In this document: one piece after another, positions 8,854 to 17,526 of the stretch
How the letters are laid out: each line of letters opens with the position of its first letter
Numbering within the stretch: the first letter of the stretch is position 1
Assembly (NCBI RefSeq): GCF_030540775.2
Contig: NZ_CP141266.1
Coordinates: 27,501 to 91,500, forward strand
DNA: 64,000 bases
Reading direction: 5' to 3'
Origin: Flavivirga abyssicola
GTDB lineage: Bacteria > Bacteroidota > Bacteroidia > Flavobacteriales > Flavobacteriaceae
Notes under the pieces: model-generated
The model's input: only the letters and a program-made list of their open reading frames with translations
The model's database searches: none
Told to the model about the DNA's origin: nothing
Translations under genes and position numbers: made by a program

Positions 8854-9750
8854 TTAAGTATGCTTTCTTTTTAATTTTCTTGAGTTTTTTAAAACGCCAT
8901 TTAAAATGACTGTCGCTATAATAACTATAGCTCCATAATAAAATGATGCACTCATCTTTTCTTTTTCCGGAAACAATATAATGGCCATAATAATACCATA
9001 AATAGGTTCTAGATTATATGTTAACACAACTGTATAGGGGCTGATTAATTTCATAACATAAACGGATGCAATAAAAGCATAAGCTGTACAAATAGATGCC
9101 AATATAAAGAGGTATCCAAAATCGGCGGTATTTAAATTGAAAAAATCTAAAGAGACCCCTTCACCAAAAAATAAAATATAAATAGAAATGAATATGACTC
9201 CACTAATAAACTCATAAAATGAAATAACTGTTGCTGTATGTTTTGTTAAAAATTTTCCGTTTAATACTGCAAATAGTGAAGAGAAAAATGCTGAAGAAAT
9301 TCCAAGAAGAATCCCTGTTAGGTATTTTATTTCACTTTGCGTAATTATAAAGACGCCTATTATTACTATAATTCCAAAAAGAATTTCATACCAGATAATG
9401 GCTCGCTTGTAAATAATAGGTTCTATCAAAGAAGCAAAAAAGGCTCCTGTAGAAAACATAGCTAATGCTATGGATATATTAGCGGCATCTATCGCTCCAA
9501 AAAAAGTTATCCAATGCAATGCTATTATGATTCCTGCTATTGAAAGTCTGAGAAAAGATTTTAGTGTGATTTTTATTTTGACTTTGGCAATTTTAATGTA
9601 AATAAACATTAAAATAGAAGCCATCGCCATTCTATACCAAACTAAAGGAATTGCTTTTATTGTAATTAACTCACCAAGAATAGCGGTAAAACCTGCTATA
9701 AAAACTAAAAAATGTAAGTGTAAATAGTTTTTAATTTTAGCGTTTGGCAT
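8854..9750 (-). CDS. EamA/DMT-family inner-membrane transporter
   Basis: 298 residues, almost entirely hydrophobic, with about ten predicted membrane helices arranged as two EamA repeats (first half FLVFIAGFTAILGELITIKAI..., second half beginning YLTGILLGISSAFFSSLFAV). This is the drug/metabolite transporter superfamily; members export amino acids, metabolites or nucleotide sugars, and the substrate cannot be deduced. A basic C-terminal tail (KNSRKLKRKHT) lies in the cytoplasm. Its start overlaps the end of the LptF/LptG gene by 14 bp, so the two are translationally coupled. Confidence 0.88.
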   Translation of the reverse strand: MPNAKIKNYLHLHFLVFIAGFTAILGELITIKAIPLVWYRMAMASILMFIYIKIAKVKIKITLKSFLRLSIAGIIIALHWITFFGAIDAANISIALAMFSTGAFFASLIEPIIYKRAIIWYEILFGIIVIIGVFIITQSEIKYLTGILLGISSAFFSSLFAVLNGKFLTKHTATVISFYEFISGVIFISIYILFFGEGVSLDFFNLNTADFGYLFILASICTAYAFIASVYVMKLISPYTVVLTYNLEPIYGIIMAIILFPEKEKMSASFYYGAIVIIATVILNGVLKNSRKLKRKHT

Positions 9751-10813
9751 TGTATAGTAAATAAGCTGCTAAAATACCGAAAATGATATTAGGAAACCAT
9801 ACTGCAACTAGCGGTGGAAAATCTGACTGTTCTGCCATAACGCCAAAGATCTTATCGAAGAATACAAAAACCATAGCAATACAAATCCCGACGGCTAAAT
9901 TAACTCCCATGCCTCCTCGTCTTTTTATTGAAGACACTGCCACGGCTATTATTGTTAAAATAAATACTGAAACAGGCAAACTCCATTTTCTGTATAAAAC
10001 CAATTGAAAACGACCAACATTGGAAGATCCACGGGCTTCTTCTTTGGCTATAAATCGTTTTAAATCTCCATACATTTTTGTTTCGGCAGCATATATAACT
10101 GGAATCAAGTCATCTACATGAAAAGCAAAAAGAGTATCCTTTTTACTTATCTTTTCTATTTTATCTTCATCTATTCCAATATCTCTTCTAACATAATCCG
10201 TTAGTTGATATATGGTATCTTTTTCTATGTATTTTATTTTATTGGCAGTTATTCTGCAGGCAAGTTTGTTTCCTTCAAAATGTTCGAAAGTAAAATATCT
10301 TCCTTCCTGGTTTTTTAAATCAAAATCGCTTACATAAATAATATCGTTATCATTTATTTGCCTAAACACATTTTTGTTGTCTACGGCACTCCTACCCTTT
10401 TTTAAATATTTATAGCTAAAATTATTAAAGCCTTCACTTGCTTTGGGTGCTAAAAATAATCCTAAAATAATGGCTAGTACAGCAACTACAGAAGCGCCTA
10501 TCATATAGGGTCTTAAAAAACGTGTAAATGAAACACCCGAACTTAAAAAAGCAATAACTTCTGTATTATTGGCAAGCTTGGATGTAAACCAAATAACTGA
10601 TAGGAATAAAAATAATGGGAAAAGTAGGTGAGCGAAATAGATTGTAAAGTCTAAAAAATAAACCATGACTTCCCAAAAAGGGACTTCATTTTCTAATATT
10701 TTACCAATCTTTTCGGCAAGGTGTACTGTTATTCCAATAGGAACAAACAATAACAACATCATTAAAAATGTAAACAGATACCGTTTTAATATATACCAAT
10801 CAAGAATTTTCAT
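9737..10813 (-). CDS. LptF/LptG-family lipopolysaccharide export permease
   Basis: 358 residues: two N-terminal plus one paired helix region (LFTFLMMLLLFVPIGITVHLAEKIGK, VMVYFLDFTIYFAHLLFPLFLFLSVIWF), a large periplasmic beta-jellyroll (about 130-265) and three C-terminal helices. This is the YjgP/YjgQ architecture of LptF and LptG, which with the ATPase LptB extract LPS from the inner membrane. The ELANNTEVIAFLSSG-type coupling helix is present (SKLANNTEVIAFLSSGVSFTR). Which of the two paralogues this is cannot be decided; flavobacteria often have this one next to tgt. Five bp downstream of tgt, overlapping the transporter gene. Confidence 0.9.
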   Translation of the reverse strand: MKILDWYILKRYLFTFLMMLLLFVPIGITVHLAEKIGKILENEVPFWEVMVYFLDFTIYFAHLLFPLFLFLSVIWFTSKLANNTEVIAFLSSGVSFTRFLRPYMIGASVVAVLAIILGLFLAPKASEGFNNFSYKYLKKGRSAVDNKNVFRQINDNDIIYVSDFDLKNQEGRYFTFEHFEGNKLACRITANKIKYIEKDTIYQLTDYVRRDIGIDEDKIEKISKKDTLFAFHVDDLIPVIYAAETKMYGDLKRFIAKEEARGSSNVGRFQLVLYRKWSLPVSVFILTIIAVAVSSIKRRGGMGVNLAVGICIAMVFVFFDKIFGVMAEQSDFPPLVAVWFPNIIFGILAAYLLYNAKR

Positions 10814-10818
10814 AAATA

Positions 10819-11949
10819 CTATAAACGATTATCCATTTGTTTTACCATGTTGTCTTTCCATGTTTTAAAATCTCCTGCTAATATATGTTTTCTTGCTTCT
10901 CGAACCAACCATAAATAAAAACCTAAATTGTGTATGGTTGCTATTTGCTTACCTAGCAATTCGTTAACTGTGAATAAATGCCTCAGATAAGCTTTACTAT
11001 ATTCGGTATCTACAAATGTTATGCCCATATCGTCTATTGGCGAAAAATCGTCTGCCCATTTTAAATTTTTAATATTTATGGTACCATGTGCTGTAAATAA
11101 CATACCATTTCTAGCATTTCTTGTGGGCATCACACAATCAAACATATCTACTCCTAACGCAATATTTTCTAAAATATTGATTGGTGTTCCTACTCCCATT
11201 AAATAACGCGGTTTTTCTTCTGGCAAAATAGCACAAACAACATCCGTCATGGCATACATTTCTTCTGCTGGTTCACCAACCGACAAACCTCCAATGGCAT
11301 TACCAACTGCTCCAGAATTTGCAATATATTCTGCAGATTGCTTACGTAAATCTTTATAGGTACTTCCTTGTACAATTGGAAAAAATGCTTGGTTATATCC
11401 ATATTTTAAAGGTGTCTTTTCTAAGTGATTGATACATCTATCTAACCAGCGATGCGTCATATGCATAGAACGTTTTGCATAGTTATAGTCACATGGGTAA
11501 GGCGTACACTCATCAAAAGCCATGATAATGTCTGCTCCAATAGTGCGTTGAATTTCCATGACATTCTCTGGTGTAAAGGTATGGTAGCTACCATCAATAT
11601 GTGATTTAAACTTAACGCCTTCTTCTTTAATTTTTCTATTTGCAGATAAAGAATATACCTGATATCCTCCTGAATCTGTTAAAATATTTCTATCCCAATT
11701 CATAAACTTATGAAGTCCACCTGCCTTTTCTAGAATATCAGTTTGAGGTCGCAAATACAAATGATACGTGTTGCCTAAAATAATGTCGGGATTTATATCA
11801 TCTTTTAACTCACGTTGATGCACTCCTTTTACAGTGGCAACTGTTCCAACGGGCATAAAAATAGGCGTTTCTATAACACCATGATCGGTAGTTATTTTAC
11901 CTGCTCTTGCTTTACTCTGAGCGTCTTTCGCTTTTAATTCAAATTTCAT
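10819..11949 (-). CDS. tgt: Queuine/preQ1 tRNA-guanine transglycosylase lacking the zinc cysteines
   Basis: Exchanges guanine 34 of GUN anticodons for preQ1. 376 residues, normal length. The catalytic features are present: general Asp in LTDSGGYQVYSL, base-binding DECTPYP, AIGGLSVGEP, and nucleophile Asp in DMFDCVMPTRNARNG. The canonical zinc site (CxCx2C ... H) is altered: where the Cys cluster belongs, the protein reads SPIDDMGITFVDTEYSKAY with no cysteine, while the following TIHNLGFYL keeps the His. Similar replacement seems usual in flavobacterial homologues, by memory. First gene of a tgt-lptF/G-EamA operon with 5-bp spacing. Confidence 0.95.
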   Translation of the reverse strand: MKFELKAKDAQSKARAGKITTDHGVIETPIFMPVGTVATVKGVHQRELKDDINPDIILGNTYHLYLRPQTDILEKAGGLHKFMNWDRNILTDSGGYQVYSLSANRKIKEEGVKFKSHIDGSYHTFTPENVMEIQRTIGADIIMAFDECTPYPCDYNYAKRSMHMTHRWLDRCINHLEKTPLKYGYNQAFFPIVQGSTYKDLRKQSAEYIANSGAVGNAIGGLSVGEPAEEMYAMTDVVCAILPEEKPRYLMGVGTPINILENIALGVDMFDCVMPTRNARNGMLFTAHGTINIKNLKWADDFSPIDDMGITFVDTEYSKAYLRHLFTVNELLGKQIATIHNLGFYLWLVREARKHILAGDFKTWKDNMVKQMDNRL

Positions 11950-12161
11950 CTCTGCAACATTATTAAGTTGGCAAACCTACATATTTTTTTAATTTTAAAT
12001 TAGTTTTATCAAATTAATGTAGGTTCACTGATTCCAATTTATTGAAATAAAGATGGGATAAAGATAAATAACCAAAAATCTATAACAATAGTTGTAAAAA
12101 GAAAATAATATCCTTTTGGCAACGTTTTTGATATAATGAATCAAATCTAAAAACGAATATT

Positions 12162-12806
12162 ATGAAAAGTTTAAAAAACTTTCACGAATACCTTAGAAGT
12201 AAAAGTGACGTGAGCAAAAATCTATTTTTTATTTTGGCAATTGCCTTAATCATTCCTACTACAACCATAGCACAGAGTCAAATGGTAACCGGTTTAGGAA
12301 TTAAAGCTGGATTAAATTACAATGCTAATGGTGATTATGTTGAATCTATTAACACAAACGTAGATAATCCAGACAGAAATATCGGGTATCATATTGGTTT
12401 ATTTGGAAAAATTGGAAACAATAGACTTTATTTCAAACCGGAGTTAGTTTATACTGCTACAAAAAGTGATTATAGTGACGATAGTTTTGAGATGCAAAAA
12501 ATTGATGCTCCTTTATTAGTTGGTACAAGAATAATAGGACCTATTAGTATATTTGGTGGGCCATCTCTTCAATATATTTTAGACACTGAATTTGACGGTA
12601 TTTCTATTAATAATATTGAAAATGATTTTTCTGTTGGTCTTAATTTTGGTGTTGGATTTACTCTTAAAAAAATAGGCATAGACTTACGTTATGAGAGGGG
12701 CTTTAGCAAAAATGAAGCTACTTTTTTGAATAATAACAATGTTAACATTAGTAGACTTGATACAAGACCAGATCAATTGATTTTAAGTTTATCTGTTATT
12801 TTATAA
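12162..12806 (+). CDS. Outer-membrane beta-barrel (porin-like) protein
   Basis: 214 residues with an N-terminal basic stretch, hydrophobic signal (FFILAIALIIPTTTIAQ) and then alternating strands beginning GLGIKAGLNYNANG, typical of the OMP_b-brl / PorT-like small barrels of Bacteroidota. The regular pattern of aromatic-ended amphipathic strands (IGYHIGLFGKIGNNRLYFKPELVY, FSVGLNFGVGFTL, LILSLSVIL) and a C-terminal hydrophobic residue support an 8-strand barrel in the outer membrane. No specific function is recognised. Monocistronic, convergent with the FKBP lipoprotein gene across a strong shared terminator. Confidence 0.8.
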   Translation: MKSLKNFHEYLRSKSDVSKNLFFILAIALIIPTTTIAQSQMVTGLGIKAGLNYNANGDYVESINTNVDNPDRNIGYHIGLFGKIGNNRLYFKPELVYTATKSDYSDDSFEMQKIDAPLLVGTRIIGPISIFGGPSLQYILDTEFDGISINNIENDFSVGLNFGVGFTLKKIGIDLRYERGFSKNEATFLNNNNVNISRLDTRPDQLILSLSVIL

Positions 12807-12824
12807 ACTAAAAGTTTTATGACG

Positions 12825-12867
12825 AAAAAGAAGCAGCTCGATATATGATATGAGCCGCTTCTTTTTT
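12825..12867 (+). terminator. Bidirectional terminator between convergent genes
   Basis: Stem aaaaagaagc / gcttcttttt, continued by agctc / gagc(c), with T tracts available on both strands. It serves the porin-like gene and the FKBP lipoprotein gene. Confidence 0.88.
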
Positions 12868-12868
12868 A

Positions 12869-13921
12869 TTAATTATTATAATTAATAGTTATATCTTCGT
12901 CTAAATGATCACCATTACCATTATTATCCGAATCTACGATCTTTAATGTTTTAATAGTAATCACTCCTCCATCATCAGATCTTTCTATTTCAAACTCATT
13001 TTTTTCATCGAGTAAAGGTTCTTCTTCTCCCAGATTTGTATTTACCGTATAAGTTATTCGTTCCAGTTCATTAATGGTTAAAACACCATCTCCATCATCG
13101 TCATTATCAAAATAATTTGGAACGTTATCGCCATCTGTATTATCGCCATCTTTTACATCGGCAGATGAATCTAATAAAAACTCACCGTCTCCGTTTAGGT
13201 CTTCTAAATAAGAAGGAATCCCATCATTATCATGGTCATTTTGCGACATTTGCAGCAATCCAAACTTAAAAATAATAGGAGAATATGCAGAAATTCCAGT
13301 TACTGCATTAGAAAAATAGGCTAAACCAGAAGGTAAAAACATAACGCCTATACCTTGATTTACAAAACTAACAGTTCCGTCATTATTTTCTATAAAATCT
13401 TCTGCTACATTAAATTCTGGAAGGACTTTTCTCCAACCTGGCACGAGGGTTGTTAAATCAAAATTCACAGGGTTTACAGCACTGTCAAAAATAGTATTAC
13501 TTAAAGTCGTACCTTCATATGTTACTACGACATTATCTGCAAAAGTTGGTGATTCACTTCCTCCTCCTTGTTTTAATTTAAGTACATAATATTCGTAATC
13601 TGTATTTGCGAAATTCACCGTTAAGGTATCCAATTTTGTAGATTCTGAAAGCAATGTACCATCGGCAGGGGGTGTTGTTCCTTCTACAAGTTTAGTGATT
13701 TTTAAATCATTTATTGTTGGATTTGTAAGGGCTTCAAATTCACTTGAATTATAATAATGTGTAGCAAAATATTCCAACAGAGCAGCCTTATCTTCAATCT
13801 GTTGTTCATCCCTATCTCTATCTTCAACAGGAGCAGGTATGTCATTATTGTCATCTTTATTACAAGATAAAAAACATGTAGCTGAACATAATGCAATTAA
13901 AGCTATTTTTCTTAATTTCAT
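12869..13921 (-). CDS. FKBP-type PPIase-like lipoprotein with Asp-rich calcium-type tail
   Basis: 350 residues from the start at 13921 (MKLRKIALIALCSATCFLSC), chosen because it gives a clean lipobox LSC; the frame is open 33 bp further. The middle (VVVTYEGTTLSNTIFDSAVNPVNFDL...LVPGWRKVLPEF...VMFLPSGLAY) follows FKBP-type peptidyl-prolyl isomerases of flavobacteria, though degenerate, so catalysis is uncertain. After it come Asp-rich repeats (DHDNDGIPSYLEDLNGDGE, DNTDGDNVPNYFDNDDDGDGV) of the thrombospondin type-3 kind, which bind calcium. A membrane-anchored, periplasmic or surface folding factor is inferred. No operon partner. Confidence 0.78.
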   Translation of the reverse strand: MKLRKIALIALCSATCFLSCNKDDNNDIPAPVEDRDRDEQQIEDKAALLEYFATHYYNSSEFEALTNPTINDLKITKLVEGTTPPADGTLLSESTKLDTLTVNFANTDYEYYVLKLKQGGGSESPTFADNVVVTYEGTTLSNTIFDSAVNPVNFDLTTLVPGWRKVLPEFNVAEDFIENNDGTVSFVNQGIGVMFLPSGLAYFSNAVTGISAYSPIIFKFGLLQMSQNDHDNDGIPSYLEDLNGDGEFLLDSSADVKDGDNTDGDNVPNYFDNDDDGDGVLTINELERITYTVNTNLGEEEPLLDEKNEFEIERSDDGGVITIKTLKIVDSDNNGNGDHLDEDITINYNN

Positions 13922-14111
13922 ATTTATTTTTATTTGCTTTTTGAACGACCTCAATTAGTAATGTGCCGTACATGGGTGAACATTCATTTAATTAGCTTTC
14001 ATTTGAAATTTTAAGCCCAGAATGTTTCTTTATTGCCTATTTTTGGCGTGCAAGATACAATTTTAAAATAATTTTGCACAACAACATTAACGTAGTTTTT
14101 AGAATAATTGT

Positions 14112-14495
14112 ATGCGAATTGATAAGTATTTATGGTGTATTAGATATTACAAAACAAGAACCCTAGCAACAACTGCTTGTAAAAAAGGCCAGGTACGTGT
14201 AAATCAGGAAATTGTTAAACCTAGTAGAGAAGTTTATCCTCTGGACACTATTGAGTTAAGAAAGAATCAAATAAACTATAAGCTTACTGTAAATGACATC
14301 CCCGAAAGCAGGGTTGGTGCTAAACTGGTTGATATTTATAGAACCGACATTACCCCTAAAGAACAATTTCAAGCTCAAGAACTTTTAAAGTATTCTAAAG
14401 ATTATTATAGAAAAAAAGGTGTTGGTAGACCTACAAAAAAAGATAGAAGAGATATTGATGATTTTACTGATGAAGCATCCCTGACGGAAATTTAA
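14112..14495 (+). CDS. S4-domain RNA-binding protein, Hsp15 (HslR) family
   Basis: 127 residues beginning with the S4 fold (MRIDKYLWCIRYYKTRTLAT, KKGQVRVNQEIVKPSREV), which binds structured RNA. The layout matches the heat-shock protein 15 family, which rescues 50S subunits carrying stalled peptidyl-tRNA in E. coli. The C-terminal third is basic (KYSKDYYRKKGVGRPTKKDRRDIDDF), as in family members from Bacteroidota. It is followed at 108 bp by the phosphoribosyltransferase gene on the same strand. Confidence 0.88.
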   Translation: MRIDKYLWCIRYYKTRTLATTACKKGQVRVNQEIVKPSREVYPLDTIELRKNQINYKLTVNDIPESRVGAKLVDIYRTDITPKEQFQAQELLKYSKDYYRKKGVGRPTKKDRRDIDDFTDEASLTEI

Positions 14496-14603
14496 TCGAA
14501 CTAAAAATGGCTTTTATAGATGTTATATCTGACCTTTGAAAAAAAATAAAATAAACAGATAAAAATGAGTAATTTTATCCTTTAATTTTTAGAATTAACA
14601 ATT

Positions 14604-15107
14604 ATGGCTGTTAAGAATAACATCATCCTTAATCATAACGAGATCAATCATAAAATTAGGCGTATTGCTTTTCAGATATATGAAAACAATGTGAATGAAA
14701 AAGAAGTCATTCTTGCTGGTATTGATAAGAATGGTTATGTATTTGCAAAAAAATTAAAAACGGTACTTCAAAAAATCTCTGATATACATCCTATTCTTTG
14801 TAAAGTTTCCATTGATAAAAAGAATCCCCACTCTGATATTGAAACCTCAATTTCGTCAGACGATTATAAAAATAAGTCTTTGGTACTTGTAGACGATGTT
14901 TTAAATTCTGGTACAACTTTGATTTACGGTGTAAGACACTTTTTAAATGTACCTCTTAAGCAATTTAAAACAGCCGTTTTGGTAAATAGGAATCATAAAA
15001 AATATCCTGTGAAAGCAGATTTTAAAGGTATTTCTTTATCTACTTCCTTACATGAACATGTTAATGTAGTTCTAGAGGGTAAAACTTTTGAAGCTGTTTT
15101 AGAATAG
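14604..15107 (+). CDS. PyrR-like phosphoribosyltransferase-family protein
   Basis: 167 residues with a type I phosphoribosyltransferase fold. The PRPP-binding motif SLVLVDDVLNSGTTL (about 92-106) is intact. The N-terminal part (LNHNEINHKIRRIAFQIYENN, VILAGIDKNGYVFAKKL) resembles PyrR/uracil or hypoxanthine phosphoribosyltransferase-like proteins, so either a nucleobase salvage enzyme or a regulator is possible; the base specificity cannot be read from the sequence. Its last 9 bp overlap the end of the convergent aroK gene. Possibly co-transcribed with the S4 gene. Confidence 0.85.
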   Translation: MAVKNNIILNHNEINHKIRRIAFQIYENNVNEKEVILAGIDKNGYVFAKKLKTVLQKISDIHPILCKVSIDKKNPHSDIETSISSDDYKNKSLVLVDDVLNSGTTLIYGVRHFLNVPLKQFKTAVLVNRNHKKYPVKADFKGISLSTSLHEHVNVVLEGKTFEAVLE

Positions 15108-15620
15108 TTTTAAAACTAATTCTTCGATTAGATCTTCTTCTTTTTTATTATCGGTTGTTAAAATAATTTCAGATAAGTTATAAAACTGAGAACGCTCAAA
15201 AAGGTGTTTTCCGATAAACTCTGCCAGTAATTCATCTGTTTCAATGTGGGCTATTAGTGGACGTTTACTCTTTTCATTTTTCAACCTTGTTATCAGAGTA
15301 GGTATTGAAGCTTTTAAATAAACGCTCTTTATATTGGGTTTATTTATGAGTAAATCCATGTTATTACTGTAGCATGGGGTGCCTCCTCCTAATGATAAAA
15401 TTAAATTCGTTTTATTATCTAAAAGTTCCTTTAGATAAAATGTTTCTTTCTTTCTAAAATAGATCTCTCCTTTAGATTTAAAAATATCACTTACTGATAA
15501 TTGCTCTTTTTCTTCTATATAATCATCTAGGTCTATAAAATCATAGTTTAATTTCTTTCCTAAAATTCTTCCTAAAGTAGACTTCCCCGAAGCCATATAC
15601 CCAATTAAAACTAAAATCAT
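15099..15620 (-). CDS. aroK: Shikimate kinase
   Basis: Phosphorylates shikimate at O3 in aromatic amino acid biosynthesis. 173 residues, family length. Walker A (GYMASGKSTLGR, 7-18), shikimate-binding Asp in DFIDLDDYIEE, Arg of YFRKKE, the GGG motif LSLGGGTPCY, and the lid region NEKSKRPLI with its Arg are all visible. Convergent with and overlapping the phosphoribosyltransferase gene by 9 bp. Confidence 0.95.
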   Translation of the reverse strand: MILVLIGYMASGKSTLGRILGKKLNYDFIDLDDYIEEKEQLSVSDIFKSKGEIYFRKKETFYLKELLDNKTNLILSLGGGTPCYSNNMDLLINKPNIKSVYLKASIPTLITRLKNEKSKRPLIAHIETDELLAEFIGKHLFERSQFYNLSEIILTTDNKKEEDLIEELVLKLF

Positions 15621-15769
15621 TTTCTCGCTATAAATTGATTATTAAAAACATACGTTTTAGTGATGCAAAAAAACAAAAAAATCTTTTAAAAAAGTATTGT
15701 TTTATTAATAAAACATTCTATATTTGCACCCGCTAACAACAAACAAAGCAATGTTAGTATTGAAATAAT

Positions 15770-15842
15770 GACCTGGTAGCTCAGTTGGTAGAGCATCTCC
15801 CTTTTAAGGAGAGGGTCCTGGGTTCGAGCCCCAGCCCGGTCA
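15770..15842 (+). tRNA. tRNA-Lys (anticodon TTT)
   Basis: Cloverleaf folds fully: acceptor gacctgg, D arm gctc..gagc, anticodon arm tctcc-cttttaa-ggaga with anticodon TTT, variable gggtc, T arm ctggg-ttcgagc-cccag, acceptor 3' strand cccggtc, discriminator A. CCA is not encoded. One acceptor pair is broken: T5 faces C68, where A68 would pair. It is followed 5 bp later by a terminator hairpin. Confidence 0.96.
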
Positions 15843-15847
15843 CTAGG

Positions 15848-15880
15848 AAAAGCCTGAAACTTTTGTTTTGGGCTTTTTTT
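15848..15880 (+). terminator. Intrinsic terminator after tRNA-Lys
   Basis: Stem aaaagcc / ggctttt with a 16-base loop, ending in a run of T. Confidence 0.8.
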
Positions 15881-16005
15881 ATGATCTATTTTTAATTTAT
15901 TCCTTTTCTATAATTTAGCGTCTCAAATACTTCTAATTAAGCTATAAATACGTTAACTTTATAGCTTAAAACATCATATTCTACAACATATTTCCTAAAA
16001 TTCAC

Positions 16006-17526
16006 ATGACACGTATTAAAATAGTATTTAGTAGTTTATTTATGGGGCTGTTGCTTTTAAATTGTGGTAATTCAAATAGTCAATCTAAAACAACAAAACC
16101 TGATAATCTTAAAAGCAAACCAAATGTTTTATTTATTGCTGTTGATGATCTTCGGCCGTTTTTAGGCTGTTATGATGTAGGATTTGCTCAGACACCAGAA
16201 ATAGATAAATTGGCTTCTGAAGGGCGGTTGTTTAAAAACCACTATGTACAAGTGGCCACTTGTGGTGCATCTAGATCGTCCATGTTGAGAAGTAGGTATC
16301 CCAGAACTAAAAATGAGCTTCATAATAAGGAAGCTTTTAATGCTATTCCTCGTGGAGCTTCTAATTTAGCCAGAACGATGCCTGAATTGTTTAGGAAAAA
16401 TGGTTATGAAACTGTTTGTATTGGTAAAATTTCACATTCTGATGATGGCTGGAAGAGCAAAAATATTGAAAAGATTAATGAGAACCATGATTTACCAAAT
16501 ACCTGGGATAAAGTATTAACACCTTTAGGCAATTGGAAACGATCTTTGGTTGTAGCTTACCCTAATGGCAAAGATCGTGATGATGGTTCTGGCTATATGC
16601 CTTATTCATTATTTCCAGATATTAAAGATAATGAACTACCTGACGGGATGTTTGCAGAAACTGCTATAAACCAGCTCAAAACTCACAAAAAATCAGACAA
16701 ACCCTTTTTTATGGCTTTAGGTTTTTTAAAACCGCATTTACCATTTGTTGCTCCAAAGACATATTATGATATTTATAAAAACGTAGAAATCCCTTCTAAA
16801 AATGCCATGCAAAGAGGGGAAACCAAAAAAGCTAACAAGAGTGCTGAATTCTATAAATACAAGACTAATCGTCCTTTTGAAAGACCTCAAGGTAAAGAAA
16901 CATTATCTGAAAAAGATGCTCAAGACATTCGTAGAGCTTATATGGCTTGTGTAAGTTACACTGACACTCAAATTGGTAAAGTACTAAAGGCCCTCAAGGA
17001 AAATGGGCTTTCAGAAAATACTGTTGTGGTACTTTGGGGCGATCATGGTTGGCATCTTGGAGAGCATAATGTCTGGGGGAAGCACACGCCTCTAGAAAGC
17101 GCTCTACATAGCCCATTAATTATAAAAATACCTCAGCAACAAAAACGAGGCATAGCAACTAATGCTTTGGCAGCTTCAATTGATATTTATCCAACATTAA
17201 TAGATGCATGTAATTTGCAAAATACGGCTACCTATCTCCCTTTGGAAGGCACATCTCTACTGCCTGTTATTAACAACCCTAATATTAAAGTTAGAGATGA
17301 TGTGCTTAGTTTTTGGAGAGGTTCTGCGACGGTTGTAAACAACCAATACAGACTCATTGTGTCTGGCAATGCTCCTAAGTTTAATTATGAGTTATATGAT
17401 CACAAAACAGATCCTGGCGAATTAAAAAATATTTCAGAAGAACATACAGCTGTTACCAATAAACTTATGGAATCATTAAAAAAGACTTACCCATCTGTTC
17501 TTGTAAAGCATAACAATTCTAATTAA
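16006..17526 (+). CDS. Formylglycine-dependent sulfatase lipoprotein (iduronate-2-sulfatase-like)
   Basis: 506 residues. Lipoprotein signal (MTRIKIVFSSLFMGLLLLNC) puts it on a membrane. The type I sulfatase fold is clear: metal-binding PNVLFIAVDDLRP, the activation motif CGASRSS (about 86-92, the Cys to be converted to formylglycine; Ala replaces the common Pro), GFLKPHLPF and WGDHGWHLGEHNVWGKHT, then a C-terminal subdomain. DDLRPFLGCY and the CxxSR context resemble iduronate-2-sulfatases (S1_7-like in SulfAtlas), by memory. It ends exactly where the convergent beta-propeller gene ends, so it belongs to the polysaccharide locus and removes sulfate from the glycan. Confidence 0.92.
   Translation: MTRIKIVFSSLFMGLLLLNCGNSNSQSKTTKPDNLKSKPNVLFIAVDDLRPFLGCYDVGFAQTPEIDKLASEGRLFKNHYVQVATCGASRSSMLRSRYPRTKNELHNKEAFNAIPRGASNLARTMPELFRKNGYETVCIGKISHSDDGWKSKNIEKINENHDLPNTWDKVLTPLGNWKRSLVVAYPNGKDRDDGSGYMPYSLFPDIKDNELPDGMFAETAINQLKTHKKSDKPFFMALGFLKPHLPFVAPKTYYDIYKNVEIPSKNAMQRGETKKANKSAEFYKYKTNRPFERPQGKETLSEKDAQDIRRAYMACVSYTDTQIGKVLKALKENGLSENTVVVLWGDHGWHLGEHNVWGKHTPLESALHSPLIIKIPQQQKRGIATNALAASIDIYPTLIDACNLQNTATYLPLEGTSLLPVINNPNIKVRDDVLSFWRGSATVVNNQYRLIVSGNAPKFNYELYDHKTDPGELKNISEEHTAVTNKLMESLKKTYPSVLVKHNNSN

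Noticed and set aside
15099-15107. Overlap of aroK and the phosphoribosyltransferase gene as a frameshift sign
   Set aside because: Both proteins have normal lengths and ends; a simple convergent overlap.
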